NCBI GenBank assembly: GCA_026874595.1
Contig: CM049320.1
Location: forward strand, 5,955,464 to 6,019,463
DNA from: Sipunculus nudus
Lineage: Eukaryota > Annelida > Sipuncula > Golfingiida > Sipunculidae
Length of the DNA stretch: 64,000 nt
Direction: 5' to 3'
Shown here: positions 37,795 to 50,457 of the stretch, in pieces
How the letters are laid out: the number at the start of each line of letters is the position of its first letter
Numbering within the stretch: the first letter of the stretch is position 1
Position numbers and translations under genes: made by a program
The notes under the pieces: model-generated
Seen by the model: only the letters and a program-made list of their open reading frames with translations
The model's database searches: none
What the model was told of the DNA's origin: nothing

Positions 37795-38140
37795 TATGAG
37801 GATGGATGCCACGCAAAAACGATTGCAGGTGGCGCCACCAGTTTTAAGTACGAGATAGAAGTATCCAAGAGCTATGACAATGCAAAATACATTTAGACAT
37901 GTGCTATTATCACTAAGACGCACATATGGCAAAAGGAAGTATGCCACGCGAAAACGGTTGCCGATGGCGCAAACATGCAGTCTTGAGTTAAAGGTGGAGG
38001 AATCCAAGGTCAGTCATGGACATGCACAGTTTCAGCCCAAAACATTAAACCACTCCTGAGATAAGAGCTATTTTCACAATGATGCAAAGGTGGACACTGC
38101 GCGCAAAAGGATTACAGGTGGCGCCACTAATATTTGGTAG
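37795..38140 (+). repeat. Three diverged copies of a ~140-bp unit
   Basis: A motif of the form CACGC(A/G)AAAACG(A/G)TTGC followed by (A/C)G(G/A)TGGCGC recurs at about 37808, 37945 and 38096, roughly 140-150 bp apart. The outer two copies carry GGTGGCGCCAC. Each is followed by TTTAAG/TTGAG-type sequence. This looks like an old tandem triplication. Confidence 0.6.
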
Positions 38141-39485
38141 CCACCAGTTTACATGTGACCCGATAAAAGTCGGGTTTCAGAAAGATCGGTCCTGGGTTTT
38201 CAAAGGAGTTCTCTGGAAACGAACACGACAGCGGTGGCGGCGGAGCTCGGCTGAAAACATAGCCTCCGTAAAACTCTGTTTTTCGAATACAATTACCTGT
38301 AGCCTCGCGTGGCCTACGTCAAATATATAAGATATGAAGTATTCAGTAGACGATCCCTGGTCCTGCCGGCTGATCTATATGGAACAACAACACGACCGCA
38401 CGGCGACTGAAGTCTGCCACTTCTCAAAATTTTCTTAAAGATTATTGACAAATATTACCGTTTGATCCGAGGCCTCTTTTCATCTGTCTACCAGGCCAAA
38501 CGGTCCCTTATTAATATACATTGCGGGCAAAAGGAGTATGTATTCTTTGGATCAAAGGTTACCCAAACCACATTTTGTTGCTAGTGGTATCATATCTCAT
38601 TTTTGGCCCTGTGCCAGCAACCACTATTTGTTTGTTCTTCTCGATATTTTTTTCTCGATTCTTTTTTTGTAGGCAAACTATTTTTAATTTTCGTTCCATC
38701 AAAGTTCACAGCTGTGGGGTAATTGTTTGAAATACAGACAGACATCGGACAAGCGGATTGGGGAAAATTGAGAAAAAGATAAATAACACATTTCAGAAAA
38801 CATCCAAGGTATAAGAGGTATCAGTTAATTAAGAGAGACAGAGAGATAGAGAGAGCAGACAGAAGGTAGAGAGTTTAAGAATAGAACTTAAGCTGTCCAT
38901 AACGAACGGCATGCAGTTACTCTACTAAACTACTCCATGTCTATATGTTCTCTATACCTAAATGCTGAAAGACGAGTTACCGAAGTTCACATTGACTTAA
39001 GGCTCTCGCTTCTTTCATTTAGATCATTCTGTCAATGTGCGTCTTGTCTGTCGGAACTTTTCAGTTCCCAAACAAAATTAACTTTAGAAGATTTGATTTT
39101 GAGTCACACACTGCAAGTATACAAAATTCGGGTTTTAGCATGCTTTCAGCGTTCATGGCGAGCAATCTCTCCCATAACGATAGTCCTTTGTTTGTAAAGA
39201 AGCCGACCCGTTTATTTCATGCCTATAATGGCTTAAATCGAACTAATTCTGACCACCGTGGCTTAATTAGTGCTGTTTTATTAGAAGCAGTAGTAACAGT
39301 AGAAGTAGCAGTTGAAGTAGTAGTAGTAGCAGTACTAGAAGTAGCAGCAGTAGTTTTGCCATTATTATTATATTGTTCCATCTATTATTTTGTTGTTCTT
39401 TCTCTTTATTTTCATATTATTGTAATCAGCAATAGCAGTAGATGTAGCAACAGTTTGAGTAATTTCCTGACAAAAGTGTAAGACG

Positions 39486-39650
39486 TAATCTGGTGGTCAA
39501 GGCGATAGACCTGGGAGCGGATGGTCCGTTGTTCGATTCCAGGCACATCCTCCCGACTTCAGCCTCAGATATTCTGTCTAATTCCTTGAATATGTCATGA
39601 ATCTGGGATTATCCCTTTGTTCAGAGGATATATGTTATGTGTGCATAACT
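39486..39650 (+). mobile_element. tRNA-derived SINE, single copy
   Basis: An A-box-like CTGGTGGTCAAGGCGATAG (39490-39508) and a B-box-like TTGTTCGATTCCAGG (39530-39544) lie at tRNA-like spacing. They are followed by a non-tRNA body (CCTTGAATATGTCATGAATC, TTCAGAGGATATATG). No second copy was found in the window, so the family call rests on the Pol III promoter layout alone. Confidence 0.5.
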
Positions 39651-40614
39651 ATTTTTATTAATAAGTTCCTAGGAATCTATGCATACGAAACAACGCACTG
39701 CGACGGCGCCTGCTCCTCGCCGTCTTGCAGAATGCATTATCCAGGTTGTAACCTCAATTCGGTCTGATCCTTTTTTTTGTTAAAACTGGTTGTCATTTTT
39801 TTTGGGTCTACGGCATAATCTATCAGATTATAAAACAAAACTACGAGAGGCTTGTTTGATCCTTACGGAATGGCAATCTTTCCTTTTCAATATACTCCTT
39901 GTGACCAACAGGTCATTGCATTGACCTCTCCGTTAAAGGCAGATCTGGCTTGATCACTCACGTGACCCTTTATGTCAGAGTTAAAACATGGCACACCACA
40001 ATAAATCAGCATCATGATACTATAGAATTTAATTAGTCACTTTAGACTTGCAGATTATATCGGATAAGCTAAGAACCTAAACATACCTACACACATAATG
40101 TACCGGGCCAATAGGCATAAATGGATGAATAGCTTTTTAAATTCCAGCTAACACCCACATAAAAATTAAAAGTGAACAAAAACAAAAAAGTAAAACAAAA
40201 GAATGCTTTAGCGTGACTAGGAAACCACAGTATGAATTTTGACTCGGTTACACTGTGAACTAGTGATCCTGAAAATGGTGGGTTTACATTACTATCTAAA
40301 CATCTCATGTTAACAGGTGCGCTGAATTTTTCGTGGAATAAAAAAACGTACAGCTTTTATGGCTGACTGCTTTTTCCCCTTATTTTTTTTTTTGGAGACC
40401 TCAGTTAATCATGCCCTTATCTTTCACCATCTTTGTCGATGCCTAAAGGAGCGGGTGTCACCCTCACACAGCTAATATGCTAGATCGCCATCTTTTCACT
40501 TTTTTGTTTTTCCTTTTCCTTTGATCAACCACTGAAAAACTTAAATTTGGTAGACAGAGTGATGACGTTATGTATTTCAAGAAAATATACTTACAATAAC
40601 TTGTTCAAGTACAG
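39651..40614. other. intergenic, no gene seen
   Basis: No supported feature. Confidence 0.35.
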
Positions 40615-41005
40615 TAATGCGAATTAAGTGTAATGTAAAAGTAATTGTAATCGATTATTTTTTCTTATCTTTTTTCTTATTTTTATTGTAGTCGACTGTT
40701 TTTGAAAAGTAATCGTTGGAACAATTACATTACTTTATTTAACACCTCATATGGTGTCTCTGATAGCTTTCCAGTTAAATACATTTAATCCATTCAATGA
40801 TTGCTTGTTCTGCCAAAATATTTGAAGACCCAGTTGTTGTTACTGTCATAATGTAAATAACCTATATGCACAAAAGTAATTGAAAAAAAAATTACTAATT
40901 ACTAAAAGAAGGAATTGTAATTGTTATTGAGGAGTTTTTTAAAGACAACAGTAATTGTAATTGTAATCAATTATTTCTTTAAAAGTAATTACATTTGCAT
41001 TTGAT
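40615..41005. repeat. TAATTG-rich fold-back repeat
   Basis: Runs of GTAATTGTAAT and AAAAGTAATTG (40630-40660, 40875-41000) face reverse-complement forms such as ACAATTACATTACTTT (40720-40735) and AAAGTAATTACATT (40980-40993), giving an imperfect inverted arrangement. It resembles AT-rich MITE termini seen in many invertebrates. Exact ends are not visible. Confidence 0.5.
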
Positions 41006-41939
41006 AACTTTAGACCAAACTCTAGTTACTGATTATTATATACTTATCATAACTCTGAGATAGAAAATTACTCAAGAGAGACGCATGCACACATCTGAAT
41101 ATATCATACGAAGTGATACAACACCACAGGAACGGAGCCAAAGAATAACAATACATTATACATGTACATCAAGTTTATATCTAACCACAGTATATATTGC
41201 TCCTGATAAAATTTCGATTTTCAAAATCGATAATTTAATAATCATTTCATAAAACTTGATATAGATGATTTCCGGTTCCCGTTCTTTACAAATTATTATC
41301 CACTGTGCAGTTTCATTTGAATTAACCATCGACAAGGGAGTTTCATTTAAGTTTCATTATTTAATAATTTAATATAATTTGTGTATAAAATTGTTACCGG
41401 GCAACAACAAATTAATATTAATTGGTTGTTTTGGAGAAGTAGTTCGAATGGTCCATAGTTTGGTCCCTGGCCTGCTCCGTTGGGGATTAATTTTACAAAC
41501 TTTTTACATTAACGGGGCGTCGTTATTTGACATGAAGTAATTTAACTGTCCGGGTGATATTTAGTTGAATTATCATTATTTGAATTTATAATGAACATTA
41601 ATGATGAAATATTAAGCAAGCTGAGGAAATAGTCCTACTCTTTTTGCTGAAATTTAATGGATTATGAGAAAGCCTCATGACTTTCATTCAAACGTAACAC
41701 TGTATAAAAGTATATTTATTTTTCATTACAATATGTTTTATTTATTTATTCCATTATTTTTCTGTTTATTTTATTTTCATTATAACTGAGCAGCTACATG
41801 AACTTCTTTTATGATAAATTTCAGATTCCAGTAAAGTAATCATAAAGGAAACTACATAATGTCAAAATAATTAATGATTGTATAATAAACTGTGGATAAT
41901 ATGCAGTTATTATCCCCTCTCAACAAAATTGCAGAAATG

Positions 41940-42185
41940 GCTATAGTAACGCCTCTGTTCGCGCGTCCATCCGTCTGTCCGTCCGTCCGTAATGGGCTTG
42001 TGAACCTATTTTACCCAAGCCGTTTGACCAAAACCTTTCATCTTTTACCCGCCCACAGATTTAGAACCCTTTCGAATTCACAGGTCAAAGGTCAAGGTCG
42101 AAAAGCTGCCCTTCTGATTTTCACACTGTTAGACACCAAGTATAATTATGGTTCCGTGGGAGGGGATGCTCCGCTTTGCGATGCC
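41940..42185 (+). repeat. GTCCGTCC-headed dispersed repeat
   Basis: CGTCCATCCGTCTGTCCGTC near 41965-41990 is followed by TTACCCAAGCCGTTTGACCA and an AGGTCA cluster (42082-42100). The GTCCGTCC head is the complement of the GACGGAC tails at 3195 and 14886, so this is probably a related family in the other orientation or a partner terminus. Confidence 0.45.
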
Positions 42186-42686
42186 CTTGTTATGTAAGTC
42201 GTTATTGCATAAATAATCCTAATCAGATAAGATGGAATTGCTGATACGCAATATTATGCAAAATTAGATTGAAATGAAATCCTGGAGTCTGTGCTAAATG
42301 ATTATTGATATTAATATTAATATTATTATTCTTGTTGTTGCTGCTGAAATGATGATAATTACGATAAATATAAGAAGTAGTAGTAGTAGTAGTAATACAC
42401 TAAGAACTAAAAATTTTATACAGAGATAATTTTTTTTCAGAGTCACTATCTTGTTCAAAATATTGACCGATTCTCAGAGAAAATGCTTTCAATTAAAAAT
42501 CTTTAAAAATCTCGTAATCAATAATGTATGTGTGTGTGTTAAATTTTAAATATGACAGCTCCATGTATCATTTTATCGTAAGTCACTTACATCATAATGC
42601 AATCGTATTTGTTTAGAGTTGTATAAAATGTATTACCCAACAGGACTCCATGGTAGGTCAGACAATCTTATCTGAATAGTTTGCCC

Positions 42687-42689
<3 letters not shown>

Positions 42690-42731
<42 letters not shown>
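42690..42731. repeat. (TA)n microsatellite
   Basis: Uninterrupted TA tract of about 21 units. Confidence 0.95.
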
Positions 42732-42734
<3 letters not shown>

Positions 42735-42857
42735 TAACAGTAGTTGTTAAGGACAATTACTGGGGAAGTGGGCCGCACATACAGATCACGTCTCTCAGTC
42801 TCAGTCACAAACACAATCCGAAGCACAACATAGAATGTGCTATACAGGTTTAATGTG

Positions 42858-43439
42858 CTGGAAAGAGAAAAACTCATGACATTGAACTCTCCAGTTCAAT
42901 AGTTGCCTGCCAAGTCATATATACAACAAAAACGGCGACAAATGTACAATAGGAAATATACACAGAATATACTCAGTTTTCAGAATTTACAGTCAACATT
43001 CGCTAACACAATGTGCGGCACTTACAATGTGTTTACACATTGAGAACATTATTACTGGATGACCACCTTTGGTCATTAATAAATCAAACTTTCTGACCAC
43101 ATTTAGCAAAACAAGCGTGTAATTATAACTATGATGATATTAGCATTATTATGAAAATATAATGACTGACATACTCTAATGAATAGTATACGATATTACA
43201 GACGACCACATTTGGCCATAGAATAGTTTTATAGTCACCTTTAGATTACCTTTTGGACCACATTTAGCAATATAGTATGTGTATGATAACATTACCGTTA
43301 TGACAATATATTGACTGACCTACTCTAGTGAATATGACATTGACACACTTATTCAGGAAATACACTGAACATTACGTACCTGGAAAGAGAAAAACACATG
43401 ACATTGAACTCCCGCGTTCAATAGTTGCCTGCCAAGTGA
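42858..43439 (+). repeat. 60-bp direct repeats flanking tandem GACCACATTT units
   Basis: About 58 bp at 42858 and 43380 match with roughly four differences (both contain CTGGAAAGAGAAAAAC, ATGACATTGAACT and TTCAATAGTTGCCTGCCAAG). Between them a unit containing GACCACATTTAGCA, a TATGATAA/AACTATGA part, ATTATGA/GTTATGA and GACTGAC(A/C)TACTCTA occurs twice (from 43093 and 43253), with related GACCAC..TTGG words at 43060 and 43203. This is a compound tandem or terminally repeated element of unknown class. Confidence 0.65.
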
Positions 43440-43802
43440 CGTTAATCGGGAAACTTGGCGGCAAAACCAGGTACACTATTTATATGCAAATGAACAATAT
43501 TACTAATAATTGATAAGTTCATCCAATGTATCACAAAAACGTATAAGCACTTGATAGTATTACCTACATTAAATATAACGCTTACTACTACATTATATAT
43601 AATTATACCTTGATATTGCAGACAAATCATAAACTGAAGGAAATTAATTAAATGGTCAAAGGTGACAACCCAGGTGCTTTGCTCCGAGGTGGATTACAGC
43701 TTTGGCGCGCTGCTGACAAATAATACAACACTGTGTACACTCTTGCACGTACACAGGCCACAACAAATAAATAACAACCGAAACTGACGGCAGTATACCC
43801 GG

Positions 43803-43803
<1 letters not shown>

Positions 43804-43874
<71 letters not shown>
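43804..43874. repeat. (CA)n(TA)n compound microsatellite
   Basis: CA tract 43804-43835 passes directly into a TA tract to 43874. A similar compound tract lies at 45634-45703, and a (TA)n(GT)n(TA)n tract at 44706-44757. Confidence 0.95.
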
Positions 43875-43876
<2 letters not shown>

Positions 43877-44706
43877 TGGGCTCATATCATACGGTTTCAT
43901 CTGAATCTCAGGAGTTTTGTGTGCCTAGTCAGATCATTTAGATTAGATATGTCATAGATTTCGACCATGCATTCAGCAGAGTCGCTGTTGTAACCAAGGT
44001 TTATGTACTTCTACCCCCGCCATCTATTAAGGTTTTACATTAAACCCTTGGTTACTTGCTGAATTTGTCTATTAACAACTTTACCCAAAATGTTAAACAC
44101 GGATTTGGTGGAGGGTTAGGGTCCTACCCAAGGAACTATAACATAAATTCCGGAGGTAATTTGGATGGCTATAATATATTTCAGTTCAAAAGATCCTATA
44201 TTACTTTTTTATTCTTTTGATATATAATTGGGATATAGGGCACTCTCCTTCCCAAGGCCGTGGGGAAGTTCCATTTAATGGTAGTAAGGGCCATATGTGT
44301 TGTATAGGCCTAACTTATATGTTAAACGTGTCAGTAAACATCGATATTGTGCCGAACACAGGAAAGTTTGATACTGTGTCTGACAGAGGTATCCATGTAA
44401 TCTTAGACTATAGTCTTAATTAATAGTTTGGCTATCATTTATGTAATACTAAACCTCCGAACTATCATTTAAGAAAAATTCTGGAACCAGAGACTACAAG
44501 AACTCAATCCTAAATATAAAAAAATAAAAACATAAAATCGTCGTTTATTTACAAACAATGAATTTATAAACAAGGTATATGTATGTATGTGTGTCGATCT
44601 TAATGTGTAGAAATATATATCAATCTGAGTCATAATATTAATTTTTTTTTATATATCTGATAAATTAATAACACTTTGTAGAAAATAATACTGGCATCAC
44701 CTTAAA

Positions 44707-44756
<50 letters not shown>

Positions 44757-45632
44757 CATAGTCTTTGGGTACTGGTATTGGCAGTGAAAAGTGTTCTCTG
44801 TAAATTCAAAGATAAAAAAATTGCTTCACAGCAACAAATGATACAGAAATGATTATGAATGACTCGGCAGGTTGATGTGTCACAGAGATCAATTCTCGGT
44901 CAAAGGAGTTAACCCCATTCCTTTATTTATAGAAACAATGTTTTCCATCATCTTTACGTTTCATAAGATTCGCTCTTGTTCACTTTAAATCAGGACCTGT
45001 CGACCGTTTTCGCCTGGGGGTCAGTGATGCTGGGCCGCAAGGGAACCATGGGAAAGGCCCCGCAAGCTTGACATTGGCCTCGTTCTGGGTAACCGAGGGG
45101 CAAGGCGTCATGTGATACACTGATAGAAACAAATGTAGCAATGCTTACTTTTTACATGAACGTTTATTTATCATGATTTGTTACCAGCAGCTGCTATTGG
45201 GTCTCTTTTGATACAATTTGGCTCCCAACCATGTAAAGCATAGCGGACAAATTGCTTCATGCGAATACCTGTCAAGCACCTGTCCAGATACAATAAAACT
45301 GTAATGCAATTATCTTACCGGCGGGCCCGCGTGTTATCTATAATGCATGATACATAACAGTGTATAAAAACCTCGATGGCCATATCAGAAATGGTGAAAC
45401 CTTTTAGATTCCTACTGTCTGCCGATATTGACCACACTAAGACCTCATATTGATAAAAGCTATCCATTTGTTAGGTTTTAATCTGAGTGGGCGTCCGAGA
45501 ACAGAAAACCATTAGGAAGAAATCAGACAGATTGAATACCTAGCTCACTCTTCCCAATAACGACGAAAGGTGCTCAGCAAAAATGACTGGAACAATGCCA
45601 GGCATGTAGGGTTTTTACTGAGGAACGCATTT

Positions 45633-45633
<1 letters not shown>
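43875..45633. other. intergenic, no gene seen
   Basis: Holds only the (TA)n(GT)n(TA)n tract at 44706-44757. No gene or dispersed repeat recognised. Confidence 0.4.

Positions 45634-45703
<70 letters not shown>
45634..45703. repeat. (CA)n(TA)n compound microsatellite
   Basis: CA tract 45634-45667 followed by TA tract to 45703. Confidence 0.95.
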
Positions 45704-45707
<4 letters not shown>

Positions 45708-46821
45708 CCAGCAGAGGTACACATGTTGGCTAAGTGCAAAAGCTCTATATTCTTCTTTTGCGATGGTTTAAGTGTAAGGTGAAATAGCCAGTATGTTGTC
45801 ACCAGAGGACGGTGACTTAGTTATGACTCAGGTTTGACCAGATGATTGCTTTGCTAATCATTGTATATGGGTATAGAGTATTATGTTAAGATATTAGCAT
45901 GGCATTGTTAGTGAGTGACAACACATGTTTAGTTTTATATCAGTTTCAAAGCAGTTTAGTAGTATGAAGGCACACCGGCCTCTTTTTGATGTTACTTTCA
46001 AGGCAACTTAACTCCATGTAGGACGACTTTGTTTAGCGGTCTCCATAGTAACTATACCATCTGGTATAGACATCAAAGCATCAACACGTGTTTAGGTTAA
46101 TTTTATCACGGTTTCATGTGTATTATAGACATTAAACGTAGATGGAAGTGGTAATTGGACAATCAGTTAGACGGAGTTGTGATGTCAGCAGGGCTAGTGG
46201 GTACCAAGAATTCTAGAAAAGTGTTTAAGCAGCGCGCCAGTTTGGGTGTAGTCTGCTAGACGTGGCGATACAGCTGAGAGATGACGTCTATCTGTGGTGA
46301 CAGTCAGTGTCTGGGGAAGATCGTTTTGTCTTCTCTGTAAAGGACTTCAGAGATAGCGTCGTTTTATGCCGAAGGACTGGCATTCTGTCGATGTGATACC
46401 CTTGTTGGGTGCTTCCTGGAACAGAACTAGAGCTGTATTGAGAAGCGAAACTACGTAGTGCTGGGTGATTCCAGTAAACTTCAGCTGTGGGAGCCTTTGA
46501 CTCTAGGCTCAACAAGAACATTCTTCGCGCTGTGCAAAAACATTGAATACGTACGTTAAAACGGATATACTGCTGCGAGAAACAGTTGTGAGAAGGAGCC
46601 ACTTACACCCTTGTGCGCGTGTACTGGTACCAGAACATCTCTGGACCACTTGAGGACATCAGTCATGTGACCAGGTTAATTGTCATCAAGGACTGTACCC
46701 TGTGTAGTAATGTAATGTAACGGACTCGGTGTTTTATTGTGCATTTCTTCACTGATTATTGGTGGAACGCCTCACAGAGATATACAAGTAACTTCTTTCC
46801 TTGTTATTACATTTTGTTTCC
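45704..46821. other. GC-richer non-coding stretch
   Basis: More GC-balanced than its surroundings, but no conserved frame. The 104-codon minus frame at 46288-46602 has no recognisable domain. It leads directly into the 42-bp shared segment at 46822 and could be the body of the element that carries it. Confidence 0.35.
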
Positions 46822-46863
46822 TACGGAGCCCGGGAGACGACATGGTGAAAAATATTTATTAAC
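46822..46863 (+). repeat. 42-bp segment identical to 1470-1511
   Basis: Exact second copy of the 42-bp sequence next to the minisatellite at 1470. Here it is followed by unique sequence (ACCCCCAGCGG...) instead of the palindromic array. Confidence 0.85.
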
Positions 46864-47505
46864 CCCCAGCGGTGTGACATATGTGAACGGAGACTAAAGG
46901 CAAATATATATCCTTTGTTCTTTTACATGCACGTTCGAACCGACAAGTCACTGACTCTGTCAAATTCGGTAAAAAATAATACTCTAAAGAAATGAGAAAA
47001 GGATGGGAGTTGATTTATGTTTATCCATGTCATCAGCTGTTAACGTATGCCACGTGGATGACCTATCAGTATAGCGGTAAAAAGATTATAGGTCTGGATT
47101 TTTATACATTTAAACAGTTTTTCGGGCGTTTTGATTTAAATATGCCAGCATTTGTTTCTGACCGTATGCATGAAAAGGCTTCACCAATCAAGTGTCTTGT
47201 TCACCCCTGAACACGCCTCACTACCTTAAACCGGCTCCTCTGTCCTAAAAAAAGCCTAGCTTCACGAAGGTCATACTAAAAACTGTTAGAATTCGTATTT
47301 GTTTATTTTTAATGTTTCTTTCTACTCAGGCCTGCCATGTTAACGAAAAAAAAATTAATAAAAATGTATAAAATTGTCATGAATACATATACTATTAAAA
47401 TGAACACTACATTTTGGAGTAAATATGGATTTAAAATGACTAATAAACTATGACAATTTGACACCTAGAAAAAATGAATAAATGAGTGTTTCAAAGGTCC
47501 GTTTG

Positions 47506-47741
47506 CAGGGGCGGATACGTCATTTGAGAATAAGGGGCGCAGAGGGAGGAGGGTAATGGAGGGTGTTAACCCACTCATTTTGTGTTTGAAAAGTTAGGCC
47601 GCAGTGGCAAAAATTGGGGCAAATTAAATGTATATGATTCCAATTCTTGTTCTGTGTTTCGATATAGAGCTCTTATTATTCTATTCTTCGGAATTTATTA
47701 TTTAAATTAGGGGGGGGCTTGTCCTCCTAAATCCGCCCCTA
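47506..47741. mobile_element. hAT-like MITE
   Basis: Terminal CAGGGGCGGAT (47506-47516) faces ATCCGCCCCTA (47731-47741), giving a 10-bp inverted repeat AGGGGCGGAT. Termini of the form CAGGGGCGGA are, from memory, typical of hAT-type MITEs in animals. The 8-bp flanks do not match clearly, so a target duplication is not demonstrated. No transposase is present. Confidence 0.55.
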
Positions 47742-48109
47742 ATTTGAATATATGTTCACATATCGCCATATTTTAAGAAATGAACAGTAGATCTGGTGGA
47801 TTGTTTGGATAAAAATCACTGCTTGAAGTAAAAGGATACTCTATGACTGTAGACATGCAGGTCACATAATGATGTATACAACTTCTCCTTTGGATGTGCA
47901 GCTAACCTACTAAATGTTCATTTTTGTATTTTATCCAGTTTCTTCAGTTTTAAATATTTTTTTTCTTTTCGGTCACAAAATAAACAAATATTTCGCGTAA
48001 ACGAGGTTTAGATATGCAGGGTAATGACGTGAAAATTAGCTGCAAGGGAAATCCCTCACCCTCACTCGTAGCACTGATGTACATTGTACCCGGCCTCCTT
48101 TTGTTTCTA

Positions 48110-48505
48110 TACCTGCGGATACACCTGGGAACGAGAAGTCTGCATTCTAAGAAATGCAGGCCTCGCCATGTCGCGGGTCACTCTTGTGGGATACTCTCGA
48201 TGATTGGTCCAGAGCAGCGGTGCCATAATAGAGCGGGGTACCAGTCTAAAATCGTGTTTGCTTTCACTTATTCGGCCTAGCTTCTTTTGTGCATGAGTGA
48301 CTGTACATTTGTGAATTATCCCTTGATGACGTTCCTGAATCCGGATAATGTACCGGATCCACACCAAAATCTTCATTGTCTCTTTCCCGAAATACTCTGA
48401 AAATGTCATGAGATTCCAGTCATGATTTTGTGAGTTATGTTTGTGAACAAACACACAAACATACACACAAACGGGAATAACCTCCTGGCGGAGGCAATGA
48501 ATATC
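48110..48505 (-). repeat. Family B dispersed repeat, longest copy
   Basis: On the minus strand it starts ATTGCCTCCGCCAGGAGGTT and continues with TGTTCACAAACATAACTCAC, a GGTGTGGATCCGGTACATTA block, GGATTCAGGAACGTCATCAA, AGGCCGAATAAGTGAAAGCA and an AGAATGCAGACTTCTCG end. It has the head seen at 627 and the body seen at 28985. The 180-codon minus frame crossing it is a repeat artefact. Confidence 0.75.
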
Positions 48506-49177
48506 AGTACTGTTGTCGTATATTATGAAAGCGTTTAGGACTGAAGCCACCGGCTTAGGTGTGCGTACTTTATGCTGGAAAACTTCACTCCTGTTATCAT
48601 AATTAAGTAAAACATGTGACAATATTGAACAGTAGTCGAGATATACCATTATTTAAAAAAAAATATCGTTTGGTGCCATCTGAAGATTTGATAAATGGAT
48701 ACATTTAGCGTGCCTCTATTGCATTTTTATTCTCAATAAGTCTATGGAAATAGATGCCAGTGACAAGTTAGTAATAAGCACGCTGATAGTATGTGCTTCT
48801 TAATTAACATCCAAAGATGTATTGCGTAATTGATGTCCGGGTTGGATTAAGTGTCACATATTTATTTCTCTTTAGTGTGTTTTCCCGTGGAATTTTAGTG
48901 CCATGCCACCGTCCATCTTCTCTGTAAAAATCTACGAGATGTATATATTTTGGAGAGAGCTCGTTCACTGTCCCTGAATAATGGAAAAAGGTGATGCTCT
49001 ACATGCAAGTGGGCCGCATTGCTCTTGGAGTTATTCAGCCTGCTCTTTCCAATATATGAGGAAGCTGAGTTACATATGGTTGTCTCTTTCATCTCCGAGT
49101 GCTTCTCTTGTGTTACAGTCTGTCCGCCCTTACGTCTGTCCACACGAGATTTTTTAATTAGTAGATTAATTTCAAAT

Positions 49178-49320
49178 AACAATAGAACCTGTCTTAAAGA
49201 CTACATGTCTGCTAAGACCACCTGAATATTATAACAACCCTCGAGTGAACCAATCGCATTCACATTGTTAAAACTGACCTGTGTGAAAAGACAACCTGTG
49301 AATTAAGTTTGAGTCGTGTA
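49178..49320 (+). repeat. Possible DNA-element fragment
   Basis: AATAGAACCTGTCTTAAAGA, CTGCTAAGACCACCTGAATA and AAAAGACAACCTGTGAATTA show repeated AAGAC-ACCTG words, resembling from memory a common mollusc repeat. Only one copy is in this window, so the call is weak. Confidence 0.3.
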
Positions 49321-50362
49321 TATAACTCACTGTGGTGTCCGCAGTCAAATAGGTAACAAAACAAAACATTTGATAATTATATCCAACGTCCGATGGGCTT
49401 CCCTCGGTTAAACCAGTTGTATAATATCTAAATAAAGCGTCCATGACTGATAAGTAAGGGCAATGCTTATAATGGTCATGTATAAAATTGTTTGAGAAAT
49501 ATTTTCTGCTGGAAACAAAGCCTCTGGCCCTGTAGGACTGTCTGCAACGAGGTTTTGCAAATGAAGGACTTAATTACATCATAAGCTATAATGTTAAACA
49601 AGTACCGTGATTAACAAAGAGAGGGTAAAGGTTAACCTCGTGTTTCATAACCAATCTGTTAAAATTGTCTTTGAACGAAGAGAAGACTTTGTCACAGGAT
49701 ATTTGTCAAGTAAGAAATAGAATCGCTTTGGGAAACCGCGATGGCGCGAACGACATTTATGATTGTATATTAAATTTGGTCTCCCCAGAAAACAGAACAA
49801 CAATATAATAAAGAGAGAAAATTTATTTGACAGACGCCGTTTATTTCATTAATCATGATGGCCTAAGCGAATATGATTCATTTTTATGTATTCAACACGA
49901 ATTTTGATTGTATCCGAAAAATTATTCAGTTTTTACTTGCCCTTGCGGTATATATTCATACACTTATTTCTCATAATAGAAAGTAAGTAAACATTGATTT
50001 AATTTCTGTTTCACTGGTCGTAATCGTTGGCGTTTTATGAAGTCAGACACGATTGTTGCACATCATTCATCCTACAAAGTGAGGCAAATTGGAAAAGCGG
50101 ACCCGCCATATTGACATAATTTGTTATGTAAAATCGGAATTTATTATCTTATTCATAGTGAAAATTGAAAAAGGATTGACTAAACGAAAGGCTCCCCTTT
50201 TATACTGGGGCACAAAAAATAGTTAACAGAAAAAATTGCGTGTAAATTAAATTGCAACCTTCAAAATCCAAATGAAGAGATAATATACCGCCTGTCAGCA
50301 AGGGTGCGTAGTTTATATAACTATGTATATATATAGACTTTAAGTTAGACTTTATCATATTT

Positions 50363-50371
50363 CTCTCTCTG

Positions 50372-50453
<82 letters not shown>
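50363..50453. repeat. (CT)n(AT)n microsatellite, left flank of the TRIM
   Basis: CT tract to about 50408, then an AT tract to 50453, where the TRIM-like element begins. The AT tract resumes on the other side of the element at 50888-50923. Confidence 0.95.

Positions 50454-50457
<4 letters not shown>

Noticed and set aside
39035-39481. 148-codon plus-strand frame with a Val-rich repeat
   Set aside because: The Val-rich part is a GTA/GCA trinucleotide patch; the rest has no recognisable feature.
48107-48649. 180-codon minus-strand frame
   Set aside because: Most of it is the family B repeat, whose other copies are broken in the same frame.
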